From the IMG/VR virus record IMGVR_UViG_3300035114_000005, positions 1 to 46,560 of that record: a stretch of 46,560 nucleotides of DNA. The stretch is one strand, 5' to 3'. The notes below the pieces were generated by a model that saw only the letters and a program-made list of their open reading frames with translations, did not search any database and was not told the DNA's origin. This document shows, piece after piece, positions 38,202 to 46,155 of the stretch. Made by a program: the position numbers and the translations under genes. The stretch's first letter is position 1, and the number at the start of each line of letters is the position of its first letter. The stretch comes from a virus.

Positions 38202-38460
38202 GATAAAGTTTCTCGATGTGGCGAGGACGCTCCAGGTTCGACAGGTTGGCTGGGACGGGGAAGCCGCGGCCGGTAGCTATCCCCTTCTCCAGGAGGGCGA
38301 GGCGCCGCCGTGCCTCTTCCCCCGCCGGCCCCCTCGGCTCGCGACCGCGCACCCAGGTGGCGGTCGTAGCGTAGGGCCGATCGAACCACCAGCGCAAGTC
38401 GCCCGGCGTCATCTTCGCCTTTCGTAAACAGGCGATCAGCCGTTGAGAGAACGATTTCAT
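38128..38460 (-). CDS. Small DNA-binding-like protein (110 aa)
   Basis: ATG 38460 overlaps the previous stop (ATGA). The N-terminal region (F-S-Q-R-L-I-A-C-L-R-K-A-K-M-T-P-G-D-L-R-W-W-F-D, then T-T-A-T-W-V-R-G-R-E-P) has a helix-turn-helix rhythm ending in T-x-x-x-W-V-x-G, close to the recognition pattern of XRE-like domains. The rest is basic. A regulator or origin-binding role beside the primase is plausible but unproven. Confidence 0.65.
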   Translation of the reverse strand: MKSFSQRLIACLRKAKMTPGDLRWWFDRPYATTATWVRGREPRGPAGEEARRRLALLEKGIATGRGFPVPANLSNLERPRHIEKLYHDISAAVSRKNTATRRLQMRDGVQ

Positions 38461-38627
38461 TTGAAGACCACCTTCTCAACCACATGGTTGTCTAGGCCTA
38501 CCTCGTGGGGTTCCTTTATCGTGTAGACCCCACTGGCTGTGGCGATGACGATAAATCCACGGTAAAGCGTCATCGCCACGATGGGCATTTTGTCAGGCGG
38601 AGCCCAAAAGAATTCAGGCTGTTTCAC
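38457..38627 (-). CDS. Hypothetical small protein (56 aa, GTG start)
   Basis: GTG 38627 overlaps the stop of the upstream gene (GTGA) and its TGA overlaps the next ATG. The product begins MKQPEFFWAPPDKMPIVAMT and consists of short strands (L-Y-R-G-F-I-V-I-A-T-A-S-G-V-Y-T-I). It resembles a single beta sheet or propeller blade. Coupling at both ends supports it. No family recognised. Confidence 0.6.
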   Translation of the reverse strand: MKQPEFFWAPPDKMPIVAMTLYRGFIVIATASGVYTIKEPHEVGLDNHVVEKVVFK

Positions 38628-39799
38628 GTCGGCAGCCTGAATGCAGCGTCAAGCGCTGCTGCAATGCCCGCGTCAGGCGCCGCCGGCGAGGGGTCCATGC
38701 CGAAGGTATTCGGCGGTGGAGCTGTCGGCGCTGGTCCTGCTTCGTTCGACTGGTTCCGCAGGAACGGCGGGATGCCGTCATCATCCTTGCCGGGGAGGCC
38801 AACGGCTGCCGCTGCCTTGGAGCGCGGCTTGCGGGCCTTCGGTGATTCGGGGGCCGTCGCCGTCGCAAACCCCGCACCAGTATCCATTGGTGCAACGGGC
38901 TGCGCAGTCTGGGCAAAAGGGCTATTGGCCGGTCCAGGGGTTGGGGAGCCCCCGAAAGGGGCTGACTGATTCGCTGGTCCTCCGAACGGCTGCGGCGGAG
39001 GGGCCATTGTCGGGGCTGGCATGGCCCCCTGCTGCAGGTTGCCGACCGGAGGCGCCAGTGCCGCCCCGTTCTGCTGTTGCGCATAAGCGAGCTTCTGAGC
39101 GTCCGCCTGGCCCGTCCACGGCCGGTCGTTCTTCCCTACCAGCTGGTCGGTTCCCTTGCCTTCCCAGATCTTCTCGGTCAACGCCGCAGTCTCCGCGTCG
39201 ACATAGCCAACCGGCGAGAACTTCAGGATACCCTGGCTCTCGAACTCGATGCGCGTTACCGCATCCGGCAGATCGACCCCGTGACCGGCGAGGGTATTGC
39301 AATACTTGCCCCAGCCCTTCAGCGAGGCCGGCGGCACGCGCAGCAGGAACACCTGCGGGATGCCGGGAACCAGCACCGCGACCTTCTTGACGTCGTTGCA
39401 GGCCTTGGTATCGGCGCCGGTCGCCTTGGACTTCGCCGAGCCCCAGGCGTTGTGCGGGCAGATCTGGCACGTGGTGTGCTGCGGCTGCGAAGCCTGCGCG
39501 CTGGCGCCAATGCCATTGTCCGACCAGCAAATCGGCGGGTTGGAGTTATCGCCACCAGGCACGAACGGCTTGGACGGGTCGAAGTAGATCTTGGACACCG
39601 ACGGGTTGGCGTCGATCACGCAGACGTCGAGGTTCAAGGTCTGCACCGGCTTCTCGTTGCCGGCGTCGTCGACCAGGGTGAAGCGGTTGCCCGCGATCGA
39701 GATGTGGGCCGGCGAGCCGGCGTTGATGCCACCGAGGGCGGCGCCGACGAGATCGCGCTTCTGTCGCGCGAGGATGTGTGCGGGAACGTTTGAAGTCAT
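38624..39799 (-). CDS. Zn-ligand-containing replication-region protein, possible ssDNA binder (391 aa)
   Basis: ATG 39799 overlaps the previous stop (TAATG). The globular N-terminal part (1-230) has four Cys spaced like a zinc site (C-W-S-D-N, then T-C-Q-I-C-P-H and K-A-C-N-D-V-K-K). After 240 the chain is Pro/Gln/Ala-rich and low-complexity with a basic patch (K-A-R-K-P-R-S-K) near 330. A globular DNA-binding head with a flexible tail among fork proteins fits a single-stranded DNA-binding role; the acidic tip usual for such proteins is absent. Tentative. Confidence 0.6.
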   Translation of the reverse strand: MTSNVPAHILARQKRDLVGAALGGINAGSPAHISIAGNRFTLVDDAGNEKPVQTLNLDVCVIDANPSVSKIYFDPSKPFVPGGDNSNPPICWSDNGIGASAQASQPQHTTCQICPHNAWGSAKSKATGADTKACNDVKKVAVLVPGIPQVFLLRVPPASLKGWGKYCNTLAGHGVDLPDAVTRIEFESQGILKFSPVGYVDAETAALTEKIWEGKGTDQLVGKNDRPWTGQADAQKLAYAQQQNGAALAPPVGNLQQGAMPAPTMAPPPQPFGGPANQSAPFGGSPTPGPANSPFAQTAQPVAPMDTGAGFATATAPESPKARKPRSKAAAAVGLPGKDDDGIPPFLRNQSNEAGPAPTAPPPNTFGMDPSPAAPDAGIAAALDAAFRLPT

Positions 39800-40185
39800 T
39801 AAGCTCTCCTGAAGTTGGTCTTGTGGATGTAGGCGATGTCGAGGCCGGGTGGTTTCGAGTTGTTCTGTTCGATCCAGTCCTTCACCACGTCCTTGGTGAC
39901 GGCGGAAGTCAAGAAGGCTTCGCGCTCGCCCCAGTCCTGGGTGACGAACTCCATGAACGCCTGGCGGTCGGCCATCTTCACCGCCATCACAGTGGTGCGG
40001 TAGGCGGTGCCGAACTCGGTCTTGATTGACTCGCCACCCATCTCGATGATTTGCTGGCTGACGGCACTCTCGATCGCGGCCATGCCGTCACGGTACGGCT
40101 TCAGGCCGGCCTCGAACTCCTTGGTCTTGAGTTCGACGTGGTCACGCAGCTTAATGTATTGCTGGATCATTTCGCCAGTGTTCAT
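39799..40185 (-). CDS. Conserved phage coiled-coil protein (128 aa)
   Basis: A helical N-terminal half (I-Q-Q-Y-I-K-L-R-D-H-V-E-L-K-T-K-E-F), a conserved-looking K-T-E-F-G-T-A-Y-R-T-T-V core, then helices ending P-P-G-L-D-I-A-Y-I-H-K-T-N-F-R. This arrangement is shared by a widespread phage family that sits beside the single-stranded DNA-binding or recombination genes. The role is unknown; nuclease-inhibitor labels in databases should be treated with care. ATG overlaps the next stop by 4 bases. Confidence 0.7.
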   Translation of the reverse strand: MNTGEMIQQYIKLRDHVELKTKEFEAGLKPYRDGMAAIESAVSQQIIEMGGESIKTEFGTAYRTTVMAVKMADRQAFMEFVTQDWGEREAFLTSAVTKDVVKDWIEQNNSKPPGLDIAYIHKTNFRRA

Positions 40186-40364
40186 GACAGATACTCCGGC
40201 AGATCCTTGATCTTCTCCCAGAAGACCTTGGCTTCTTCGCGCGTTGGAAAGCGCTCAATACAATCCCACCTGGCATCGCGCCACATGCTTTCCTGTGCGG
40301 TCATTCGGTAGAGACCGAAGGGAGAATGAGCGCTGTCGTAGATATCAATTTTCCACTTGTTCAT
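40182..40364 (-). CDS. Hypothetical small protein (60 aa)
   Basis: ATG 40364 overlaps the helicase stop; its own stop overlaps the next ATG. The product (starts MNKWKIDIYDSAHSPFGLYR) contains M-W-R-D-A-R-W-D-C-I-E-R-F-P-T-R-E-E-A-K, a pattern seen in small phage proteins adjacent to replication genes. Soluble alpha/beta. No named family recognised. Confidence 0.65.
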   Translation of the reverse strand: MNKWKIDIYDSAHSPFGLYRMTAQESMWRDARWDCIERFPTREEAKVFWEKIKDLPEYLS

Positions 40365-41899
40365 CAGATCTTCCCCTTTGCCAGTGCGAGCACCAGCCCT
40401 TGCAGTGTCTCGTTGCTCTCTAGCCGCCGGTAGATTTCTCTTTCCACCGGCGTAGCCGCCAGCTGAACAATTGTCGTTGCATGAACCTGTCCAGGTCGGT
40501 CGATCCGTTTGTTGGCCTGTAGATAGGTTTCCGTCCTGTCCGTGGGCGCATACCAGACGATGGTCGACGCCGCCGTAAGGGTGAGGCCGTGGGACATGGT
40601 GCCGGGGTCGGCCACAAGGACGCGGGGATGTTGAGCTCCCATGAACGCAGCAAACACTTCGTTGCGCTTCGTGGCTGATACCTCGCCATTGATGATCTCC
40701 ACCGAGTAGTCCTTCTTCAACTCCCTATGTAGCATATGTACGACACTTGTAAAGGGTGCGAATATGATAATTTTCTCGTTGCACTGCTCGATGATCTCAC
40801 GCAACGCCTTCACGCGCGGTTGCGCCGAGACCATGTGGATTTCGCGGTTGGCGCCATAGACGGCGCCGCAGGCGATCTGCAGCAGCTTCAGACGCAATGC
40901 CGCTTCGTTGGCCGCGGTGATCGGCCCCTTGGCGGCCTGCAGCACCAGGTCACGCTTCATCTCCTTGTAGGCCTTGTTCTGCTCCGGCGAGAGATCGACA
41001 TCGCGCTGCTGCACGGTGCATGGCGGCAGATCGATGCAGTCGGAGATGGCGAAGCGAACGGCGGGCTGCATCAGTTTGTGTGCGGCCTCGTGCGCTCCCT
41101 GCTTGGGCACCCATTTCCACTGGGTGACCTTGACCATGACGCGATCGTGGAATGAACCCCAGCCTTCGCCGAAGGCGTTGTTGACCAGCTTGGCCATGCC
41201 GTAGGCGTCAGTGGGCCCGTTCGGTGTCGGCGTGCCAGTCATCAGCCAAAGATAGTCTTTCGGGACCAGGAGCTTCCGCGCCAATCGATGTCGTGCGGTT
41301 GTACGATTACGATAAGCGGACGCCTCGTCAACGATTGCCATTCGTATGTCACTGCGTGCCAATAAGTCTCGCTCCAGCACCTCCACACCATCGTAGTTAA
41401 CGATGTAGAAGTCAGCTTCTTGCGCGAGAAGTTCTCTTCGCTTAGCTGCTGATCCATGGAGTACAACACATCGTCGACGTCCGAGGAAATTCTGGAAGAT
41501 GGCATCTGCCCACACCCTCTCTAGCGTCGACAGGGGAGCGACAACCAGACAGCGCACCCCCACATTACAGCGCATAACAAAATCAGCAGCCCAGAGAGCG
41601 GCCAGAGTCTTGCCAGTACCCATATCGTTGAGCACGAAAGCCCGAGGATGCACGCTGAGAAAATTAGCAGTAACACGTTGCGCCTGAAACGGCACATATC
41701 GACCTGGCCAATCATAGGCGATGTCCATGGGTTGGATGGTGGGGAAGCCGAGGTAGCGCAACAGCTGGAGATTATAGAGCGTGGCCGGCGCCGCGACGAA
41801 GCCGTTGTGCAGGCGCACCGATCCCGGCACGCTCTCCGCGATCTCGGCGGCGCGCGGGGTATCGTAGACAATGACGTTGCGTTGGGCGTCAAACCACAT
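40364..41899 (-). CDS. SNF2-type DEAD/H helicase (511 aa)
   Basis: All SF2 landmarks are present: P-F-Q-A-Q-R (Q motif, 70-75), Walker A N-D-M-G-T-G-K-T (91-98), motif II as D-E-A-S (191-194), motif III T-G-T-P (221-224) and motif VI R-I-D-R-P-G-Q (465-471). The DEAS box and the arginine-finger sequence are typical of SNF2-family phage helicases. It translocates on double-stranded DNA and may assist replication, recombination or removal of bound proteins. It overlaps the upstream zinc/winged-helix gene by 11 bases. Confidence 0.9.
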   Translation of the reverse strand: MWFDAQRNVIVYDTPRAAEIAESVPGSVRLHNGFVAAPATLYNLQLLRYLGFPTIQPMDIAYDWPGRYVPFQAQRVTANFLSVHPRAFVLNDMGTGKTLAALWAADFVMRCNVGVRCLVVAPLSTLERVWADAIFQNFLGRRRCVVLHGSAAKRRELLAQEADFYIVNYDGVEVLERDLLARSDIRMAIVDEASAYRNRTTARHRLARKLLVPKDYLWLMTGTPTPNGPTDAYGMAKLVNNAFGEGWGSFHDRVMVKVTQWKWVPKQGAHEAAHKLMQPAVRFAISDCIDLPPCTVQQRDVDLSPEQNKAYKEMKRDLVLQAAKGPITAANEAALRLKLLQIACGAVYGANREIHMVSAQPRVKALREIIEQCNEKIIIFAPFTSVVHMLHRELKKDYSVEIINGEVSATKRNEVFAAFMGAQHPRVLVADPGTMSHGLTLTAASTIVWYAPTDRTETYLQANKRIDRPGQVHATTIVQLAATPVEREIYRRLESNETLQGLVLALAKGKI

Positions 41900-42191
41900 C
41901 TGATTGCTTTATTCGATAGATTGCTCCAGCGCCGCGGCGATTAGAGCACACACGTTGGCCAACAATCGCCAAGCGTTTGTTCATGTTGTAGATCGTAACG
42001 TGGATGGAATCCCAAGGCCAGTCAGGACCACCGTCGTAGCGATGGCCGTAGAGTATTCTAATCAGCTCCTCTCCGCCAATCCCCTTGGAGCTGTCACGAA
42101 TTGACTGGTAGATTTTCAGCTGCATGGGCGAAAGCAATGATTCCGGGATCTCGTCAATCTTTCCGGTTCCTTGGCAACACGGACATTTCAT
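41889..42191 (-). CDS. Zinc-ribbon plus winged-helix-like protein (100 aa)
   Basis: The N terminus M-K-C-P-C-C-Q-G-T-G-K is half of a zinc-binding knuckle; a winged-helix-like domain follows (L-S-P-M-Q-L-K-I-Y-Q-S-I-R, G-E-E-L-I-R-I-L-Y-G, then I-H-V-T-I-Y-N-M-N-K-R-L and a G-A-G-A-I-Y-R-I wing). Likely DNA-binding, perhaps a regulator of early or replication genes. ATG overlaps the previous stop (ATGA). Confidence 0.75.
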   Translation of the reverse strand: MKCPCCQGTGKIDEIPESLLSPMQLKIYQSIRDSSKGIGGEELIRILYGHRYDGGPDWPWDSIHVTIYNMNKRLAIVGQRVCSNRRGAGAIYRIKQSDVV

Positions 42192-42472
42192 AGCCCCGCC
42201 GCCTCCAGCATCTCTTTGGTGTAAGAAAGCGAATCAGTCCAGAACGCCACCCCGCCCGCCGCGATGATGCGCTCGAGGGTCTGCTGCTGGCGCGGCGTCG
42301 GGCGCTTGCCCGGCACCTTGACTTCGATCCCGACGAAGCGGCCCCCGATGCAGCAGAAGATGTCGACCCCGGCGATGCCCATGCCGTTCTGCACCGGCGC
42401 AAAGTAGTAGGCATGCTTCTCATCGACCAGGAAGGCGCGGATATGCTGCTTGATCAGGGCTTCGGGTTTCAT
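42188..42472 (-). CDS. VRR-NUC nuclease (94 aa)
   Basis: The complete minimal VRR-NUC fold is visible: helix I-K-Q-H-I-R-A-F-L, G-I-A-G-V-D (33-37; catalytic Asp37), I-E-V-K (49-52; Glu50 and Lys52), and T-P-R-Q-Q-Q-T-L (59-66) with the conserved Gln. Small phage VRR-NUC proteins act on branched DNA and may serve as Holliday junction resolvases. The position between helicase and polymerase genes fits that role. Confidence 0.9.
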   Translation of the reverse strand: MKPEALIKQHIRAFLVDEKHAYYFAPVQNGMGIAGVDIFCCIGGRFVGIEVKVPGKRPTPRQQQTLERIIAAGGVAFWTDSLSYTKEMLEAAGL

Positions 42473-42690
42473 TGCTTCGTCATCCCCGTCACAGCCGCGG
42501 GCGATGTCATGCCTTCAGCGGTGAACATCATGCCGACGATCGCAGCATGCTGGAGATACAGGTCCGGCGCCATGAAGAAGCCATCGGCGCGGATAGACTT
42601 GACTAGGGCGCCGAAGACGAAGGTGCCTTGGGCGTCGGGCGGCACCATCCATTCGATGAAGCCAGCGGGGAGGAAGAAGGTGACTTTCAC
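42469..42690 (-). CDS. Hypothetical small protein (73 aa, GTG start)
   Basis: GTG 42690 overlaps the previous TGA (GTGA). The product starts MKVTFFLPAGFIEWMVPPDA and is moderately hydrophobic with eight methionines. No clear membrane span or catalytic motif. Short junctions on both sides support it as a real gene. Confidence 0.6.
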   Translation of the reverse strand: MKVTFFLPAGFIEWMVPPDAQGTFVFGALVKSIRADGFFMAPDLYLQHAAIVGMMFTAEGMTSPAAVTGMTKQ

Positions 42691-42836
42691 TTCTTTGCTC
42701 CTTTTTCTTTATCCAGCCATTTTTGAGCAATAGCCAATGCACGGATTAGCCGTGCTATTCCTGCTGCGCCTATGTAGCTTACGTTAACGTCTACGCGAAC
42801 TTCAGGCGCTGATTGATGTGGTTTCAAAGTAATCAT
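42687..42836 (-). CDS. Hypothetical small protein (49 aa)
   Basis: ATG 42836 abuts the nuclease stop and has an AAAGGGGAAA site; the TGA overlaps the next GTG. A beta strand (V-R-V-D-V-N-V-S-Y-I) is followed by an amphipathic helix (I-A-R-L-I-R-A-L-A-I-A-Q-K-W-L) and a Lys-rich end. No family recognised. Confidence 0.6.
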   Translation of the reverse strand: MITLKPHQSAPEVRVDVNVSYIGAAGIARLIRALAIAQKWLDKEKGAKK

Positions 42837-43490
42837 CTATTTCCCCTTTGTGTTGTTCTCGCAGTCCAGTACGTCACACCATCCACAGAGCGGGTTTCGC
42901 CGCTTGGGGAAGTCCTCGATCTCCATGCAGTTTTTCACCGTGTTCATGGTCGACCGGATGTCTGCCAGCTTCTTCTCGGTGTCGGAGACGTCGTGCGCCT
43001 TCCCGACTTCATTGTCCTGGAGCCAGACGTAGTGCGCGACCACGCGCTGCACCGTCGGCTGCCATGCCTTCAATAGGACTGCGTGGACTTCGAGCTCTGA
43101 TTTGTCTTCACGGCGCTTGCCGGTCTTCCAGTCCCATATAGCAGCGACGCGATCGCGGATAACAGTAGAGTCGATTTTTCCGCGAAGCCAGGCATCCTTA
43201 GCAAAGAAGTCGCATAGGCTTCCCTCCACTGTGATGGCGAGCATCTTTTCCGCGATGGCGCCTGCCTGTACCAGGGGCGCAGCGATCGCTTCGAACTTCT
43301 CCATGCCTTCCGGCCACTTCGTGCCATGCTTGATCCTCACCTCGAAGGCTGAGTGGACCTCGTTGCCCCACTTCATCGCCTCGGTCTGGACGAACTTGCC
43401 CAGATCCTTCTTGATGTACTTCCGGTACGCCTTGTAGGGACAATTGTCCCAGTCGTTCAGGAAGGTGTGGCTCGCCACTGGTAATTTCAC
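42837..43490 (-). CDS. PD-(D/E)XK nuclease with Fe-S-type cysteines (217 aa)
   Basis: GTG 43490 follows GGGAGAG; an upstream ATG (43544) is in frame but covers the leader hairpin. RecB/Cas4-like features: C-P-Y-K-A-Y-R-K-Y (Cys17) at the start, G-N-E-V-H (His46), L-R-G-K-I-D (Asp107), W-D-W-K-T-G-K (Asp120, Lys122), and C-terminal C-G-W-C-D-V-L-D-C (Cys202, 205, 210). One Cys at the N side and three at the end is the layout of the Fe-S cluster of AddB, Cas4 and phage exonucleases. Probable recombination or end-processing exonuclease. Confidence 0.87.
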   Translation of the reverse strand: MKLPVASHTFLNDWDNCPYKAYRKYIKKDLGKFVQTEAMKWGNEVHSAFEVRIKHGTKWPEGMEKFEAIAAPLVQAGAIAEKMLAITVEGSLCDFFAKDAWLRGKIDSTVIRDRVAAIWDWKTGKRREDKSELEVHAVLLKAWQPTVQRVVAHYVWLQDNEVGKAHDVSDTEKKLADIRSTMNTVKNCMEIEDFPKRRNPLCGWCDVLDCENNTKGK

Positions 43491-43533
43491 ACGTCTCTCC
43501 CGCGGCGAAGGTGTTCCCAAATAAGGTAACGGT

Positions 43534-43558
43534 GCCAACCCCAATGTCCGGGGTTGGC
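43534..43558 (-). other. 9-bp intra-operon hairpin before the nuclease gene
   Basis: GCCAACCCC (43534-43542) and GGGGTTGGC (43550-43558) form a perfect 9-bp stem with a 7-base loop, 44 bases upstream of the GTG start. It has no T tract on either side, so it is more likely an RNA-processing or stability element than a terminator. Confidence 0.55.
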
Positions 43559-43575
43559 AAATGATGCTCGAACAA

Positions 43576-43890
43576 CTATTCCGCGGCCTTGTCCGCCACC
43601 GCCAGCCGCAGCGGAGGGGAAGTGGCGGTCGTCTCCAGCTCCGGCAGCTGTTCGTCGTGGTACTTACGGATGCCGCTGACCAGGAAGTTGCCGGCGCCGT
43701 CGAGCAGCGCTTTTAGTTCACCCTTCTTGATCATGTGGTGATCGCGTTCGGTCCTTGCTTGTCCCAGCGCCTTGGTAAGCTGGTCCTTCTCAAACTCCAG
43801 CATTTCGTTGGCGCGCTTGAGGACATGATTCTCGGCCCGCAGGCTCTCCACTTCCGAAACGATCGACGACACTTCGTTGGCAATATTCAT
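43576..43890 (-). CDS. Coiled-coil protein (104 aa)
   Basis: ATG 43890 overlaps the previous stop (ATGA). Residues about 5-55 are a clear heptad coiled coil (V-E-S-L-R-A-E-N-H-V-L-K-R-A-N-E-M-L-E-F). The C-terminal part is Ala/Leu/Thr-rich. No enzymatic motif. It may be an adaptor for replication or recombination proteins. Confidence 0.7.
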   Translation of the reverse strand: MNIANEVSSIVSEVESLRAENHVLKRANEMLEFEKDQLTKALGQARTERDHHMIKKGELKALLDGAGNFLVSGIRKYHDEQLPELETTATSPPLRLAVADKAAE

Positions 43891-44030
43891 TTCTTCTTCC
43901 TCTTGTCTGCGGCTGCGTACTCTTTAGCAACCTTCTTGGGGATCTTCGCCACCTTGCTCCCCTTTGGTGGTTTCCAGCCGTGGGCGATCGCGGCCATCGT
44001 GCGTTTTTGTGCGGGTGATTTGCTGGGCAT
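43887..44030 (-). CDS. Small basic protein, DUF3008-like (47 aa)
   Basis: ATG 44030 overlaps the previous stop (TAATG). The sequence (M-P-S-K-S-P-A-Q-K-R-T-M-A-A-I-A-H-G-W-K, then I-P-K-K-V-A-K-E-Y) has the M-P-x-K-S-x-A-Q-x-x-x-M start and K-V-A-K end of small DUF3008-type phage proteins. Very basic; probable nucleic-acid contact. Function unknown. Confidence 0.65.
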   Translation of the reverse strand: MPSKSPAQKRTMAAIAHGWKPPKGSKVAKIPKKVAKEYAAADKRKKK

Positions 44031-44215
44031 TACAGTTTTCCTTGCAAATGTTCGTCTATCATTTGAGCCATTTCAGAAGCCAGGATGTGGCTCCCGTTGC
44101 CCGCATAAGCAATTGGCTTGCGATCCAGGCTCTTCAAAACCTTGCGCGCTCGCGCTGCAACGGGGATTGCTTGAAATGCGGCTTGGCATAATACTAGAAG
44201 TTCTCTGTCCGTCAC
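44030..44215 (-). CDS. Hypothetical small protein (61 aa, GTG start)
   Basis: GTG 44215 overlaps the polymerase stop (GTGA) and its TAA overlaps the next ATG. The product (starts MTDRELLVLCQAAFQAIPVA) has helices and a C-terminal M-A-Q-M-I-D-E-H-L-Q. A longer frame upstream lies inside the polymerase gene and is not needed. No family recognised. Confidence 0.6.
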   Translation of the reverse strand: MTDRELLVLCQAAFQAIPVAARARKVLKSLDRKPIAYAGNGSHILASEMAQMIDEHLQGKL

Positions 44216-46011
44216 ATCGTCTCTCCCACTGAAATGTCGCATCCCAACGGGATGTTGGGCAACCAGGTCGGCGCCCGGGTCATTTCTTCTTGTACCACAG
44301 TTGTGAAAGGTACGACAAGGGCTTCCTTCACAACCCACACCGCGGCGTCGTGTTCCAACTGCGCCGGCCGGATGCCGGTACGCGCCAGGATGCGCAGCAA
44401 CGACTGTGACATGTCCACGCGCGACATGAACTGCACCACGTTCTCGACCAGCTTGCCGCCATACAGCTTGGCCCATCCTTTGCGGGTCTTGTAGCGCCAG
44501 TACTCCTCGCCGGTCTCCTCGTCGCGGTGGAAGTGGAGCTCGGGGTACCAGATCGGGATGCCTTGGCAACGGATTACTCCAGTGGAAACTTGTAGGGGTC
44601 CCCACTCAAGGGTAGCGCTGGTGCCAGCGAGCGCGCTAATAATTCGTCCTGCTTGTTTCCAGTAGGCGAGGACTCCAGGGTGTGTGCTGCGGTAGAGATC
44701 GCGCGCCGCAATGCCATCAGCCTCTGTAAGTACAATCTTTGGGCCATATGTACCTCGTGCAGCAGTACGTACGATGGATGGCCCACCGGCTCCAAATCCA
44801 CAAGACAGTTCAAGCTGCTTGCCAAATCCTCGCTCAGGAAGATCAGCTTTGGTAATTTCTCTTCCATAGAATTTTGAAGCCCCTGGAAGATAAGGGTCCT
44901 CACCTTTTCGGAATCGTTCGATGACATCCCATTGCTCCGCTACATAGTTGAGGATACGGCACTCGATCTGCGACTTGTCGGCCTTGACTATTTTGTAGCC
45001 GGCGGGAGCTCGAGCTCCCTTGCGGAGATCTGAGCCGCGCTTGAGATTCTGCCAGTTAAGCTTATCACCACCTGACCATCGGGTAGTGTGCGCACCGCAG
45101 TAGCTGAGATAGACAGGCATTGGTCCACGGGTAGCCATAAACCCAAGGCGTTCTGCGCGTGTCTGATCAAGCGTAGATTTGAGCCCAAGTCGAGCTTCGG
45201 CAAGTGTTCGAACGCGTTCGTCGTCATGCTCTAGCAGTCCCTGCATGAAGTCGTCGGTTTTTGCGAATGCTGGGATAGGTCCAGACTTACCGCTTTTAGT
45301 TTCTGGTTCAATTCCTTCTGCTCGGAGCAGTGCAGCAAATTTAACAGCTGATTGTAGATCTGCTGGGTCAATTGCCAGTTGGCGAAGGAGTAGTTCTTTT
45401 CTCTCTCGTTCGTATTTCCAGACTTTTCCGAAGACATCGATATCCCCTTCCAGTTGCGGCTCGGTGAACGTCCGAACCGTCATATCTATGACCTGATATT
45501 CTTCCTGCGGAAAGCCGGCGCCCAGACGCCTAAAGATGTCCCAGGTGAGTTCAACATCATGTAGACAGCCCGAGGCCAATGTGGCTCGAAGATCAGTATC
45601 CATGTCAGCCCAATGGCGGCCGCGCATGCGATCGTAAGGAACAGTTTTTGCGGCCAGTCCATAGTGTCGAGCCAGCGATTCCAGACCGACCGAGAGGTGG
45701 TTGCCGAGCTGTAACCTGGCCATGGAGAGGGTGTCGAGGATGAATTTTGGTCGTATGCCATAGTGGTGGCTCAGGATTAGCCCATCAAAGTGGGCGTGGT
45801 GCATGAGGACGGCAGTTTCATTCCAATCCCAGATCTTCAACCATTCCCTGAAGTCGCCGTCGTCCATCCATGCCAGATCGCCTTCAGGCATTCGTACGCC
45901 ACATCCATGCGCTTCAAACTTGGCATCCCTGACATAGTGCTCGGTGGTCAGCTTCTTCAGCGTGTACTCGTCGTCGAAGTAGGTCTCGAAGTCGAGGGTG
46001 AGGATGTTCAT
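44212..46011 (-). CDS. Family A DNA polymerase with 3'-5' exonuclease (599 aa)
   Basis: Exonuclease motifs: D-F-E (Asp7, Glu9), H-F-D-G (Asp76) and H-D-V-E-L-T (Asp152). Polymerase: H-T-T-R-W-S-G-G (308-315), motif A A-D-K-S-Q-I-E-C-R (344-352, Asp345), motif B R-G-F-G-K-Q-L-E-L (394-402) with G-F-G, and motif C as H-D-A (554-556) instead of the usual H-D-E; the catalytic Asp555 is kept. There is no 5'-3' exonuclease domain. This is the replicative polymerase, and its position among primase-helicase, SNF2 helicase and nucleases gives a near-complete replication set. Confidence 0.93.
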   Translation of the reverse strand: MNILTLDFETYFDDEYTLKKLTTEHYVRDAKFEAHGCGVRMPEGDLAWMDDGDFREWLKIWDWNETAVLMHHAHFDGLILSHHYGIRPKFILDTLSMARLQLGNHLSVGLESLARHYGLAAKTVPYDRMRGRHWADMDTDLRATLASGCLHDVELTWDIFRRLGAGFPQEEYQVIDMTVRTFTEPQLEGDIDVFGKVWKYERERKELLLRQLAIDPADLQSAVKFAALLRAEGIEPETKSGKSGPIPAFAKTDDFMQGLLEHDDERVRTLAEARLGLKSTLDQTRAERLGFMATRGPMPVYLSYCGAHTTRWSGGDKLNWQNLKRGSDLRKGARAPAGYKIVKADKSQIECRILNYVAEQWDVIERFRKGEDPYLPGASKFYGREITKADLPERGFGKQLELSCGFGAGGPSIVRTAARGTYGPKIVLTEADGIAARDLYRSTHPGVLAYWKQAGRIISALAGTSATLEWGPLQVSTGVIRCQGIPIWYPELHFHRDEETGEEYWRYKTRKGWAKLYGGKLVENVVQFMSRVDMSQSLLRILARTGIRPAQLEHDAAVWVVKEALVVPFTTVVQEEMTRAPTWLPNIPLGCDISVGETM

Positions 46012-46155
46012 TTATGATGCAATCGCCCAGGCCCAGCACCCGACAAACACCAGGAGGCCGATGCCAAAAGCCCATCCCTTGATGTCGGGGTTCTTGGGTA
46101 TCTCGCTCACGTTGATCACTGCGGCCACGATTGCCACGATCGCCAAGAATGTCAT
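46012..46155 (-). CDS. Small two-span membrane protein (47 aa)
   Basis: ATG 46155 overlaps the DUF551-gene stop (ATGA); its TAA ends at 46012, one base before the polymerase ATG. Two hydrophobic segments (about 3-14: F-L-A-I-V-A-I-V-A-A-V-I, and about 28-46: W-A-F-G-I-G-L-L-V-F-V-G-C-W-A) are separated by a polar loop S-E-I-P-K-N-P-D-I-K. Another member of the early set of tiny membrane proteins; function unknown. Confidence 0.65.
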   Translation of the reverse strand: MTFLAIVAIVAAVINVSEIPKNPDIKGWAFGIGLLVFVGCWAWAIAS

